From Gammaproteobacteria bacterium UBA5078 (GTDB lineage: Bacteria > Pseudomonadota > Gammaproteobacteria > Pseudomonadales > Pseudohongiellaceae), in the NCBI GenBank assembly GCA_002416505.1, contig DIAM01000021.1:201165-265164 (forward strand): a stretch of DNA of 64,000 nucleotides, read 5' to 3'. Positions 18,036 through 25,149 of the stretch are shown one piece after another. Made by a program: the position numbers and the translations under genes. The first letter of the stretch is position 1, and every line of letters begins with the position of its first letter. Under the pieces are notes generated by a model. It was not told where the DNA came from. It searched no databases and worked only from the letters and a program-made list of their open reading frames with translations.

Positions 18036-20249
18036 ATGAGCTCACCCCAAGACAACGCGCAACAAGCTAGCGCCCTATCTTTATTCGTCACCTGCTCCAA
18101 GGGGCTGGAAGGCCTTCTCGAGAACGAACTGCGCGACTGCGGAGCCCAGCAAGTGCGCCAGAGCGTTGCGGGGGTCTATTGCAGCGCCGATCTGCGCATC
18201 GCCTACCGTTTGATCATGTTCTCACGCCTGTGTAACCGCGTAATCCTGCTACTGGCCGAGGGCCCGGTGCTCGACGCAGATGACCTGTATGACAGCGCCA
18301 GCGTCGTGGACTGGAGCGAGCACTTGCTCTCAGGTCACACGCTATTGGTCAGCGCCGCGGGCGGCACAGAGCAGCTGATCCACACCCAATTCATCGCCCA
18401 GCGCATTAAAGATGCGATTGTCGATCAGTTTCGCAACAAGGGCCTTGAGCGACCCAATGTGTCTCGGGACGCACCGGACTTGCTCATCCATGCAGTGATC
18501 AAGAAGGACCGCTTGAGCCTTGGTATCGACTTAGCCGGCGTGAGCCTCCATCGCCGTCACTATCGCCTAGAGCAGGGCGAGGCACCACTGAAAGAAACCC
18601 TCGCCGCGGCGCTGCTCATGCGCGCGGGTTGGCCACAACGCGAGCACCCAAAACCACTGCTCTATGACCCCATGTGCGGCTCCGGCACCCTCCTCATCGA
18701 AGGCGTGTTGATGGCGCTCGACATCGCCCCCGGCCTCGTCCGCGACAGCGGGCTGACGCGCTGGCCTCACCATCGAGCGGACCTATGGCAAGAAGTGCGA
18801 CAGGAGGCCGAGGCGCGTAAAATCGCGGCGCGAGACTGGCAAGGCATGGCCATGGGCAGCGACTTGGACCCCCGCGCTATCGAAAGAGCGCGCCGCAATG
18901 CGCAGCGTGCAGGCGTTGAAGCCTTCGTGCGATTGACCGAGGGAGGCCTGGCGCAGACGCACTTGAGCGAGGCACCTAGCCTGGTGATCTGCAACCCACC
19001 CTATGCCGAGCGCCTAGGGGAGCAGACCGAGGTCGAACTCCTCTACGCCGAGCTCGGGGCATGGCTACGCGACAATGCCATGGGGGCTACCGCGGCCATC
19101 TTCACCGCCAAACCCGAGTGGGGCAAGCTGCTAGGCATTCATAGCCACAAGCAGTACGCACTGTTCAATGGCGCCCTACCCGCCAAACTGCTGCTCATGC
19201 GCGTCAACGAGGACAGCATCTACACGAAGCGCCAGGGTGTCGAGGCACCGCCCAATGCGGAGCAAGGAGCGAGTGTTGCCGCTGTGCAATTCGAGCTAGA
19301 TAACGGCGCACAGATGTTCGCCAATAGGCTTCGCAAGAATCTGCGCAGCCTTGGCAAGTGGGCGCGCACGCAGGGACACGAATGCTACCGACTCTATGAC
19401 GCCGACATGCCCGAATACTCCTTCGCGATCGACTGCTATGGCACTCATATCCATATGCAGGAATACAAGGCCCCCGCCACGATCAGCGAGGAGGACGCCG
19501 CGCAGCGGCGTCGCCAGGCCTATCAAGCACTGTGCGTGGTAATGCAGGATAGCCTACAGATCCCCCCGCAGCAGATCAGCCTGAAGGTGCGCGAGAAACA
19601 AAAGGGTAGTGAGCAGTATCGGCCCACTCGCAATGAGGGCGAAGACTTCGTGGTTCACGAAGGCGAGGCTCGCTTCATCGTGAACTTGGAGCGCTATCTC
19701 GACACTGGACTGTTCCTAGACCACCGCCCTATCCGCCAATGGATCTACGAACATAGTCGCAACTGCCATTTCCTCAACCTGTATTGCTACACGGCCACAG
19801 CGAGCGTCCATGCCGCCTTGGGCGGCGCGCTATCTACCACGAGTGTGGACCTATCGCGCACCTACTTGCAGTGGGCGCAGCGCAACTTCGAGCTCAACAA
19901 TATCGATCTGCGCGAGCATGCCTTAGTGCAGTCCGACTGCCTGAGCTTTCTGCAGGAAGCACAGCAAGAGTACGATCTAATTTTCCTAGACCCGCCAACC
20001 TTCTCCAACTCCAAGAGTACCGAGAACGTGCTGGATATTCAGCGCGACCATCAGGAGCTGATCGGCCACTGCATGCGCGTCTTGGCACCGAACGGCCTCT
20101 TAATATTCTCCAATAATCATCGCCGTTTCATACTCGACGAGGAACTCAACGAGAGCTTCCTCGTTCAGGACTGCTCGCCGGCCAGTATTGACAAGGATTT
20201 TGCCCGCAATCCCAAGATTCATCGCACCTGGTTTATACGCCACCGCTAA
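18036..20249 (+). CDS. rlmKL: Bifunctional 23S rRNA m2G2445/m7G2069 methyltransferase
   Basis: A 737-residue fusion that modifies G2445 (RlmL half) and G2069 (RlmK half) of 23S rRNA. The N-terminal THUMP region (about 20-160) includes FVTCSKGLEGLLENEL. The first Rossmann methyltransferase has DPMCGSGTLLIEG and the catalytic NPPYAERLG. The second half has a KVREKQKG, YRPT segment, then LDTGLFLDHRPIRQWI, FLNLYCYTATASVHAA for SAM binding, and LDPPTFSNSK as the catalytic motif. The ATG at 18036 starts MSSPQDN and avoids overlap with the VTT gene. Length fits the family (about 700-740). Confidence 0.93.
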   Translation: MSSPQDNAQQASALSLFVTCSKGLEGLLENELRDCGAQQVRQSVAGVYCSADLRIAYRLIMFSRLCNRVILLLAEGPVLDADDLYDSASVVDWSEHLLSGHTLLVSAAGGTEQLIHTQFIAQRIKDAIVDQFRNKGLERPNVSRDAPDLLIHAVIKKDRLSLGIDLAGVSLHRRHYRLEQGEAPLKETLAAALLMRAGWPQREHPKPLLYDPMCGSGTLLIEGVLMALDIAPGLVRDSGLTRWPHHRADLWQEVRQEAEARKIAARDWQGMAMGSDLDPRAIERARRNAQRAGVEAFVRLTEGGLAQTHLSEAPSLVICNPPYAERLGEQTEVELLYAELGAWLRDNAMGATAAIFTAKPEWGKLLGIHSHKQYALFNGALPAKLLLMRVNEDSIYTKRQGVEAPPNAEQGASVAAVQFELDNGAQMFANRLRKNLRSLGKWARTQGHECYRLYDADMPEYSFAIDCYGTHIHMQEYKAPATISEEDAAQRRRQAYQALCVVMQDSLQIPPQQISLKVREKQKGSEQYRPTRNEGEDFVVHEGEARFIVNLERYLDTGLFLDHRPIRQWIYEHSRNCHFLNLYCYTATASVHAALGGALSTTSVDLSRTYLQWAQRNFELNNIDLREHALVQSDCLSFLQEAQQEYDLIFLDPPTFSNSKSTENVLDIQRDHQELIGHCMRVLAPNGLLIFSNNHRRFILDEELNESFLVQDCSPASIDKDFARNPKIHRTWFIRHR

Positions 20250-20384
20250 GAATCTGCGTAATTATGCAATCGATGATTGCGTCGTGTGCTCAGGCTGTTT
20301 AATCTTGGGCTATGCGACGCGCTTTCTCTACACTGCAAGGCCCCGCAAAAACCGTTTACCCTAATAACAATAAGGGATATCCCA

Positions 20385-21092
20385 ATGCGTATACGAACAA
20401 TTTTGACCCCATCTAGTCTCGCCGTTTGCGGCCTGATGCTCTCCCTCTCAAGCAGCCCTGCTAGCTTCGCGGCCGAGGCTGCGGAAACACCCGGTCCAAA
20501 CGATCGCGTTGTCCCGATCCTGCAAGAGCCCCGTCATCGCACCATGCACAAAGACGGCGATATTCGCCTTCTCGATGTGCAGATCAACCCGGGCGATATG
20601 ACGCTGTTCCATACCCATGACGCGGCGATCATGTACACGTTCATTAGCTCCGGCACCGGTCCTTCCGAGGGTCGAATCTCCAGCACTACCGATTATGTGC
20701 AGAAAAATTATACCCACCAGGTCGCAAACCAAGGCCCTGGCCTATTCCGCATTATCGCCCTGACCAACTACGGTCCCGCGATGGGCTCTCTCACCGCCGA
20801 CCGCCCCTCGGGCCTGCAAGGCGAGCCCGAGCTCGAGAACCTATATTTCCGCTCTTACCGCATCACGCTCGCCCCAGGCGAGACCTCTGCACCACAGACC
20901 CACCTCAACCCAAGTGTGGTAGTGCAGGTCTCCGAAGGCATGACCCATGTCACCCGCACCGACGGCATTACTGCCGAACTCAAAGCGAACGGGGACTGGG
21001 CATGGCGTGAGCCAAACGGCGCCTATCAGATAAAGAATATGGGCTCGGTGCCTGTGGAGTTAGTGATCAACGAAGCGCGGCGCGCGATGTAA
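20385..21092 (+). CDS. Exported cupin-domain protein
   Basis: A 235-residue protein. The ATG at 20385 has AAGGGA seven bases upstream. Residues 1 to about 30 form a Sec signal peptide (ending near SFAAE), so the product is periplasmic. Two cupin-like beta-barrel halves are suggested: the first with INPGDMTLFHTHDAAIMYTFIS, which has the metal-binding His pair, and the second with LAPGETSAPQTHLNPSVVVQVSEG. Enzymatic activity and substrate cannot be assigned. A GC-rich hairpin follows, then another small cupin gene in the same direction. Confidence 0.75.
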   Translation: MRIRTILTPSSLAVCGLMLSLSSSPASFAAEAAETPGPNDRVVPILQEPRHRTMHKDGDIRLLDVQINPGDMTLFHTHDAAIMYTFISSGTGPSEGRISSTTDYVQKNYTHQVANQGPGLFRIIALTNYGPAMGSLTADRPSGLQGEPELENLYFRSYRITLAPGETSAPQTHLNPSVVVQVSEGMTHVTRTDGITAELKANGDWAWREPNGAYQIKNMGSVPVELVINEARRAM

Positions 21093-21127
21093 ACGGTCCG
21101 CGCCTTTAAGTTGTGTCAGTTAGTGTT

Positions 21128-21148
21128 CGGCGGGCCGCGCGCCCGCCG
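21128..21148 (+). terminator. GC-rich hairpin after the exported cupin gene
   Basis: CGGCGGGC (21128-21135) pairs perfectly with GCCCGCCG (21141-21148) across a 5-base loop, followed by GTTGTTCT. The T run is poor, so termination may be partial, allowing read-through into the next cupin gene 20 bases later. Confidence 0.45.
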
Positions 21149-21168
21149 GTTGTTCTGACGGAGAACCT

Positions 21169-21552
21169 ATGAATACATTTACTAAGACTGTGCTGTTCAC
21201 CGATGCGGACGGCCACGCGAAGTTCCGCAAAGAAGAAATCCCCCTAACCGAAGGCACCCCCGAAGTACGCTTGTCGCGCGAGTTCGCCGCACAGGAGTTG
21301 CAATTGCGCGAAAGCCCTATCGGTTTTCGTAGCGAGATGCACTGCACCACCTCACCGCAATGGCTATTCGTTCTGAGTGGCGCGATGGAGATTGGCTTGG
21401 CAGATGGGAGCGTGCGTGTTTTCCATGCTGGAGAGCATTTCTATTCCGCAGACCTATTGCCCGCTAAGACCGTTTTCGATCCGAGCATTCATGGACACTG
21501 GAGCCGCCAAGTTGGAGACGTGCCTCTAGTCACACTTTTTGTGAAAGACTAG
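21169..21552 (+). CDS. Small single-domain cupin protein
   Basis: A 127-residue, probably cytoplasmic protein without a signal peptide. Strand pattern and motifs fit a cupin: FRSEMHCTTSPQWLFVLSGAMEIGLADG, then FHAGEHFYSADLL and SIHGHWSR. The usual paired metal-binding His motif is degenerate (MHCTT rather than HxH), with HGH later, so metal binding is uncertain. The ATG at 21169 has GGAG five bases upstream. Its 3' end overlaps the convergent ATP-grasp gene by four bases. Function unknown. Confidence 0.7.
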   Translation: MNTFTKTVLFTDADGHAKFRKEEIPLTEGTPEVRLSREFAAQELQLRESPIGFRSEMHCTTSPQWLFVLSGAMEIGLADGSVRVFHAGEHFYSADLLPAKTVFDPSIHGHWSRQVGDVPLVTLFVKD

Positions 21553-22709
21553 CCAGGCCCATCGAGCGCGGCCAATTCGATTACGAGTTCGCGCTCGATG
21601 AGTTCGTGTAGGGAAAGTCGCTCTGCGGGGCTGGCACTGGCATGTACCACATAGCCGATGTCTTGCCCCAAGCCCGCGCGTGCCGACAGCTGTTCTCCCA
21701 CCTTCACCTTCAGGCGAAACTCGCGAACCCCCTGCTCATCGAGTACCCGCGACTTCCCTCGTACCGCACTCACAATACCGGCGCCTGGGTAGAGCACTTC
21801 CGAGGCAGCGAATTGGCTGGCTTGCTCCGGGAAAATAAACTCCTCCCCCAACTCCATCGCCACGAAGGCAGACCACGGATTAAAATCCCAAGCATGGGTG
21901 ATCGCGTTCATGATATAGCCGCCGGGCGGGCGCAGTGCGATCTCACCGAACAAGGGCCCATTCTTGGTGAGGTAGACCTCTAGATGGGTCATTCCCCATG
22001 CAATGCCGAGCGCGGAGATCACTCGCTCGTTCATGGCGAGTAGCGTTTCGCTCAACGCCTTTTCTAGAACCGCAGGTACAAAATTGCTATGCCCCTTGCG
22101 GTGATAGGCCGTGATATTAGTAAACTTGATAGCGCCTTTATCGATGAAGGATTCGACACTCGCTTCGGGTGCGTCGATATAGCGCTCTAGGATGCAGCCC
22201 TCCCGATCGCCCGGCACGTAATCTTGCTCTCGCTCTAACAGTGTCAGCCCTTTGCCTCCGGAGGACTTACGAAATTTGCGCACGACAGGCGAGCCTAGCG
22301 CGTCGAACACCTGCTTTGGATCTAGGCTTGGAGAGTCTGCAAGGAAGCGCGTCATGGGAATGCCGAACCCGGCGAGATGCTGCTTCATGTGGAGCTTGTC
22401 GCGACAGCGCGTGCCCGTAGCAGTGCTAGAGAGGCGCGCGCCAACTTGACGACGGGCAACTGCGGCGGGTAATACGGAAGACTCCGTGCCGGCTATAACG
22501 TGGGTGAAATGTTGGCCTGAAAATGACTTGCGGATCTGCTCGCGATTCTTCTGAGCGGAGTTCCAAAAGGGGGCGATCACGCTCTTCTGCCCTGCGCCGA
22601 CATTGAATAAATGCCGCGTCTGCCAGACCGAGAAAGGAATGCGGCGCTCGCGAAGCTCTTCTATGAGTCCCCGGCGTGGTCCGATTACTAGTACACGATA
22701 GTCTTTCAT
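21549..22709 (-). CDS. ATP-grasp domain carboxylate-amine ligase-like protein
   Basis: A 386-residue protein with ATP-grasp fold features: an N-terminal domain (YRVLVIGPRRGLIEELRE), a central VVRKFRKSSGGKGLTLLE ATP-binding loop, ILERYIDAPEASVESFI, and a C-terminal GPLFGEIALRPPGGYI motif with the metal-coordinating Glu. These enzymes form amide or peptide-like bonds through an acyl-phosphate. It resembles L-amino acid ligase and BtrJ-type groups, but the substrate is not readable. It converges on the cupin gene with a four-base overlap. A 35-residue lysine-rich gene lies upstream on the same strand. No other biosynthetic partner is adjacent. Confidence 0.78.
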   Translation of the reverse strand: MKDYRVLVIGPRRGLIEELRERRIPFSVWQTRHLFNVGAGQKSVIAPFWNSAQKNREQIRKSFSGQHFTHVIAGTESSVLPAAVARRQVGARLSSTATGTRCRDKLHMKQHLAGFGIPMTRFLADSPSLDPKQVFDALGSPVVRKFRKSSGGKGLTLLEREQDYVPGDREGCILERYIDAPEASVESFIDKGAIKFTNITAYHRKGHSNFVPAVLEKALSETLLAMNERVISALGIAWGMTHLEVYLTKNGPLFGEIALRPPGGYIMNAITHAWDFNPWSAFVAMELGEEFIFPEQASQFAASEVLYPGAGIVSAVRGKSRVLDEQGVREFRLKVKVGEQLSARAGLGQDIGYVVHASASPAERLSLHELIERELVIELAALDGPG

Positions 22710-22772
22710 CTTTACACAGCCAAGGATCCGCGAACTTAGGGGCCCCTGAATGTCTCAGCGACCCCATAAGGG

Positions 22773-22880
22773 TCAATCGCCTCGGGTTTCTTTCTTTACC
22801 TTCTTAGCGACTTTTTTCTCTTTCGAAGATAAGGCGGGTTTCTTCTTTACTTCTTTCTTGGCATTGCGCTCTTTGGACAT
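22773..22880 (-). CDS. Small lysine-rich protein of 35 residues
   Basis: An ATG at 22880 with AAGGTG seven bases upstream opens a 35-residue frame beginning MSKERNAKKEVKKKPA and ending KETRGD. About 40% of the residues are Lys, with regularly spaced Lys pairs and some Ala and Glu, giving a very basic helical peptide. I recall similar short basic proteins (MSKERN.KKE..KKPA...KEK) in other Gammaproteobacteria, but I cannot verify that here. It could bind nucleic acid or ribosomes; no function is known. It lies 63 bases upstream of the ATP-grasp gene on the same strand. Confidence 0.6.
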   Translation of the reverse strand: MSKERNAKKEVKKKPALSSKEKKVAKKVKKETRGD

Positions 22881-23011
22881 GATGAATCACCTTAGCATCA
22901 GGATTGGACACCACCGACGTGGCACCGGAACGATTACTTTAACCCTTCCCTCTGAGGCTTTTCAATACACCTTGGGTGTCGCGAGGAAGATTATTTCTAA
23001 GCGGCCTAGCG

Positions 23012-23062
23012 TTTACATAGAACCGGCATGCGGCACACGGCATCGTGCCGGATCTATGTAAA
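23012..23062. repeat. 17-bp inverted repeat downstream of efp
   Basis: TTTACATAGA, one unpaired A, then CCGGCA (23012-23028) pairs with TGCCGG, A, TCTATGTAAA (23046-23062). This leaves a 17-base loop that contains a further GGCA/TGCC possibility. It sits 14 bases beyond the efp stop codon. There is no strong T tract, so it may be a REP-like element or a weak terminator/mRNA stabiliser for earP-efp. Confidence 0.6.
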
Positions 23063-23076
23063 TCGAGCATCGGGCA

Positions 23077-23643
23077 CTAGCCCTTGATACGGGACTTGTA
23101 CTCGCCAGTGCGGGTATCGAGTTCGACAGAGTCGCCGATCTCACAGAAGGCAGAAACGCTCATCTCATGCCCACTCTTCAGGCGTGCTGTCTTCATCACT
23201 TTACCGGAAGTATCTCCGCGTGCAGAAGGCTCGGTGTATTCGATTTCGCGAACGATGGTATTGGGCAGGTCGATGGAGATTACCTTGCCGTTGTAGAATA
23301 CCGCGGCACAAATGTCCTCCATGCCATCTTCGATATAGTCGATAACGTTGTCGAGGTCGTCTTTCGCGATCTCGATCTGCTCGTAATCGGCATCTACGAA
23401 GACATACATTGGATCTGCAAAGTAAGAGTAGGTCACTTCCTTCTGCTCGAGTATGACCATTTCGAATTTGTCGTCGGCCTTGTAGACCGTCTCGGTGGCG
23501 ACGCCATTGAGAAGGTTCTTCAGCTTCATTTTACAAACGGCAGAGTTACGGCCGGATTTGTTAAATTCAGTCTTCTGTACCTTCCAAGGTGAACCGTCGA
23601 TCATCATGACCTGTCCGGCACGGATTTCTTGCGCTGTTTTCAT
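23077..23643 (-). CDS. efp: Elongation factor P with Arg32 (EarP-modified type)
   Basis: A 188-residue protein that rescues ribosomes stalled at polyproline. The ATG at 23643 gives the canonical start MKTAQEIRAGQVM; a longer frame adds 31 unrelated residues. The modified loop is NKSGRNSAV with Arg at position 32, the residue rhamnosylated in Pseudomonas- and Shewanella-type EF-P, rather than the Lys used by EpmA. Three beta-barrel domains are present, ending SVELDTRTGEYKSRIK. The modifying enzyme earP lies directly upstream on the same strand with a 59-base gap, so they form an operon. Arg32 plus adjacent EarP predicts use of dTDP-rhamnose. Confidence 0.95.
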   Translation of the reverse strand: MKTAQEIRAGQVMMIDGSPWKVQKTEFNKSGRNSAVCKMKLKNLLNGVATETVYKADDKFEMVILEQKEVTYSYFADPMYVFVDADYEQIEIAKDDLDNVIDYIEDGMEDICAAVFYNGKVISIDLPNTIVREIEYTEPSARGDTSGKVMKTARLKSGHEMSVSAFCEIGDSVELDTRTGEYKSRIKG

Positions 23644-23702
23644 TGATAAAGTCTCGATTTCGTGTTTTGTAAAACTTTCATTTGGGCTTGGGTCTACTGA
23701 CC

Positions 23703-24956
23703 TTAAACAGGCGCCTCCCGTGCCGTTTCCTCGCATCGCTCGCGATAAAACTGCACTAGATTAGCGGCTAGATCAGGCCTCTGGGCCAGTTTTTGCTGCC
23801 AGCTCCGAGCCTGTCGTTGCAGGGCCGGTAGTTGTGGCCGCAGATGATGCCATAGATCGCGACAATCTTCACCTTGATTCCAGCGACTCCAAAAGCCGTG
23901 CAATGCGGTCTCGGCCTCACTCTGCCCGCTATATAGAGCGAAGAAAGCCTCCATTTTGGCTAGATGAGCGTTCTCTTGTTGGGGATACAGATGCCATAGC
24001 ATCGGCCTGCCTGCGAACTGCGCCCTTACAAAGGAATCCTCGCCCCGCACGATATTGAAGTCGCACAGACTCAATAAGCGGTCGTATTCGTCTTGATCCG
24101 CGAAGGGTAGCACCACCAGTGTGAGCGCCCCGCGCCTAAGGATCGCGCCCACCTCTGGCGCCTCCACGAGCTCGAAGAAAGCCTGCACGCTTAGCAGGCA
24201 TCGGCTCTCAGGAACTAGGCAGAGACTACTCTCACTCGCCTCCGCGAGGGCTGCAAGCAGACCGAGCACGGGCGCTCCTTCGTAACAGAACATGGACAAC
24301 ATTAGGCAGTGCGGGTCGCCTAGGAGCTCACCGGGCAACGAATAGGGAGCCAAGAAGGCACTTCGCGTCAGTGGAAGTGCTGACTGCAAGGTGGTATGCC
24401 TTGCCAGTAAGTCGGCCTCGCGCAGCAGGCCACCGGTGCCTTCGACAAATCCAGGGAAGAAGAAGTACTTGCTCAGGGCCACGGCAGTGCCCGCGGCATT
24501 GGGAATACTCTGTGGCGACGGCAAGGCATGGCAATCGCGCACCCAGTCTTCCGCGCTGAGATATTCCAGATTGAGCCAGAGCGCAGGGGCCGCGCTGTCG
24601 GCCATCGCGCGCACGAGCACGGCAGGCAAAGAACAGCCAAAGGCCTCGATGATGACCGCCGAGGCGGCAATGCACTCAAGTGACTGCGCACTGACCTCCC
24701 AAGGCGAGCGCCAATTACGAAAGTGCACGCCCTGCACGGTGTGACTCTCTTGCGTATCTAGATCTGGCACGGAAAAGAAGCGTGCGAGCGCGGCCCAATC
24801 GTCTACCCAAAGCTCCACAGGGATGCCGTATTCTTGCTGTAACTGCCGCGCGAGTCGCCAGCACACGCCGATATCGCCGTAATTATCGATAGCGGCACAA
24901 AATACTGTCCATGGGGTATTTGGGCCACTCGGAACTGACTTGTTCTGCAAAGACAC
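23703..24956 (-). CDS. earP: EF-P arginine rhamnosyltransferase
   Basis: About 417 residues if started at GTG 24956, which has GGAAG six bases upstream; the longer ATG at 25016 adds a hydrophobic Cys-rich stretch that looks untranslated. EarP transfers rhamnose from dTDP-L-rhamnose to Arg32 of EF-P. Family motifs visible are FCAAIDNYGDIGVCWRLA at the N-terminus, MLSMFCYEGAPVL in the middle, and FNIVRGEDSFVRAQFAGRP with LYPQQENAH, which forms the nucleotide-sugar site. It is slightly longer than typical (about 370-390). Adjacent efp confirms the role. It diverges from ppdK. Confidence 0.92.
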   Translation of the reverse strand: MSLQNKSVPSGPNTPWTVFCAAIDNYGDIGVCWRLARQLQQEYGIPVELWVDDWAALARFFSVPDLDTQESHTVQGVHFRNWRSPWEVSAQSLECIAASAVIIEAFGCSLPAVLVRAMADSAAPALWLNLEYLSAEDWVRDCHALPSPQSIPNAAGTAVALSKYFFFPGFVEGTGGLLREADLLARHTTLQSALPLTRSAFLAPYSLPGELLGDPHCLMLSMFCYEGAPVLGLLAALAEASESSLCLVPESRCLLSVQAFFELVEAPEVGAILRRGALTLVVLPFADQDEYDRLLSLCDFNIVRGEDSFVRAQFAGRPMLWHLYPQQENAHLAKMEAFFALYSGQSEAETALHGFWSRWNQGEDCRDLWHHLRPQLPALQRQARSWQQKLAQRPDLAANLVQFYRERCEETAREAPV

Positions 24957-25056
24957 GGGGCACTTCCAAGCGTTTTGACTGAGACAGCAAGAATACAGCA
25001 GGCACTGCACAAACAAAATTGCCTTTTAGATTGTTGTTTTTGTTAGCGAATGCAAG

Positions 25057-25075
25057 GTCCACAAGCCTTGTGGAC
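25057..25075. promoter_or_regulatory. Perfect palindrome between earP and ppdK
   Basis: GTCCACAAG, one central C, then CTTGTGGAC: a perfect 9-bp inverted repeat in the short divergent region, about 75-95 bases upstream of the likely ppdK start and about 100 bases upstream of earP. Its single-base centre disfavours an RNA hairpin, so a homodimeric regulator operator is the more natural reading. Confidence 0.45.
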
Positions 25076-25149
25076 TCTGCTTCGCTATGGATTTTAAAGA
25101 GGAGTTGTTTTATCCTTCCGCTCCACTTGTCATGAGCAGACCTGGGACT

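Noticed and set aside
20266..20280. A terminator hairpin after rlmKL
   Set aside because: GCAATC-GAT-GATTGC is only a 6-bp stem with no T run.
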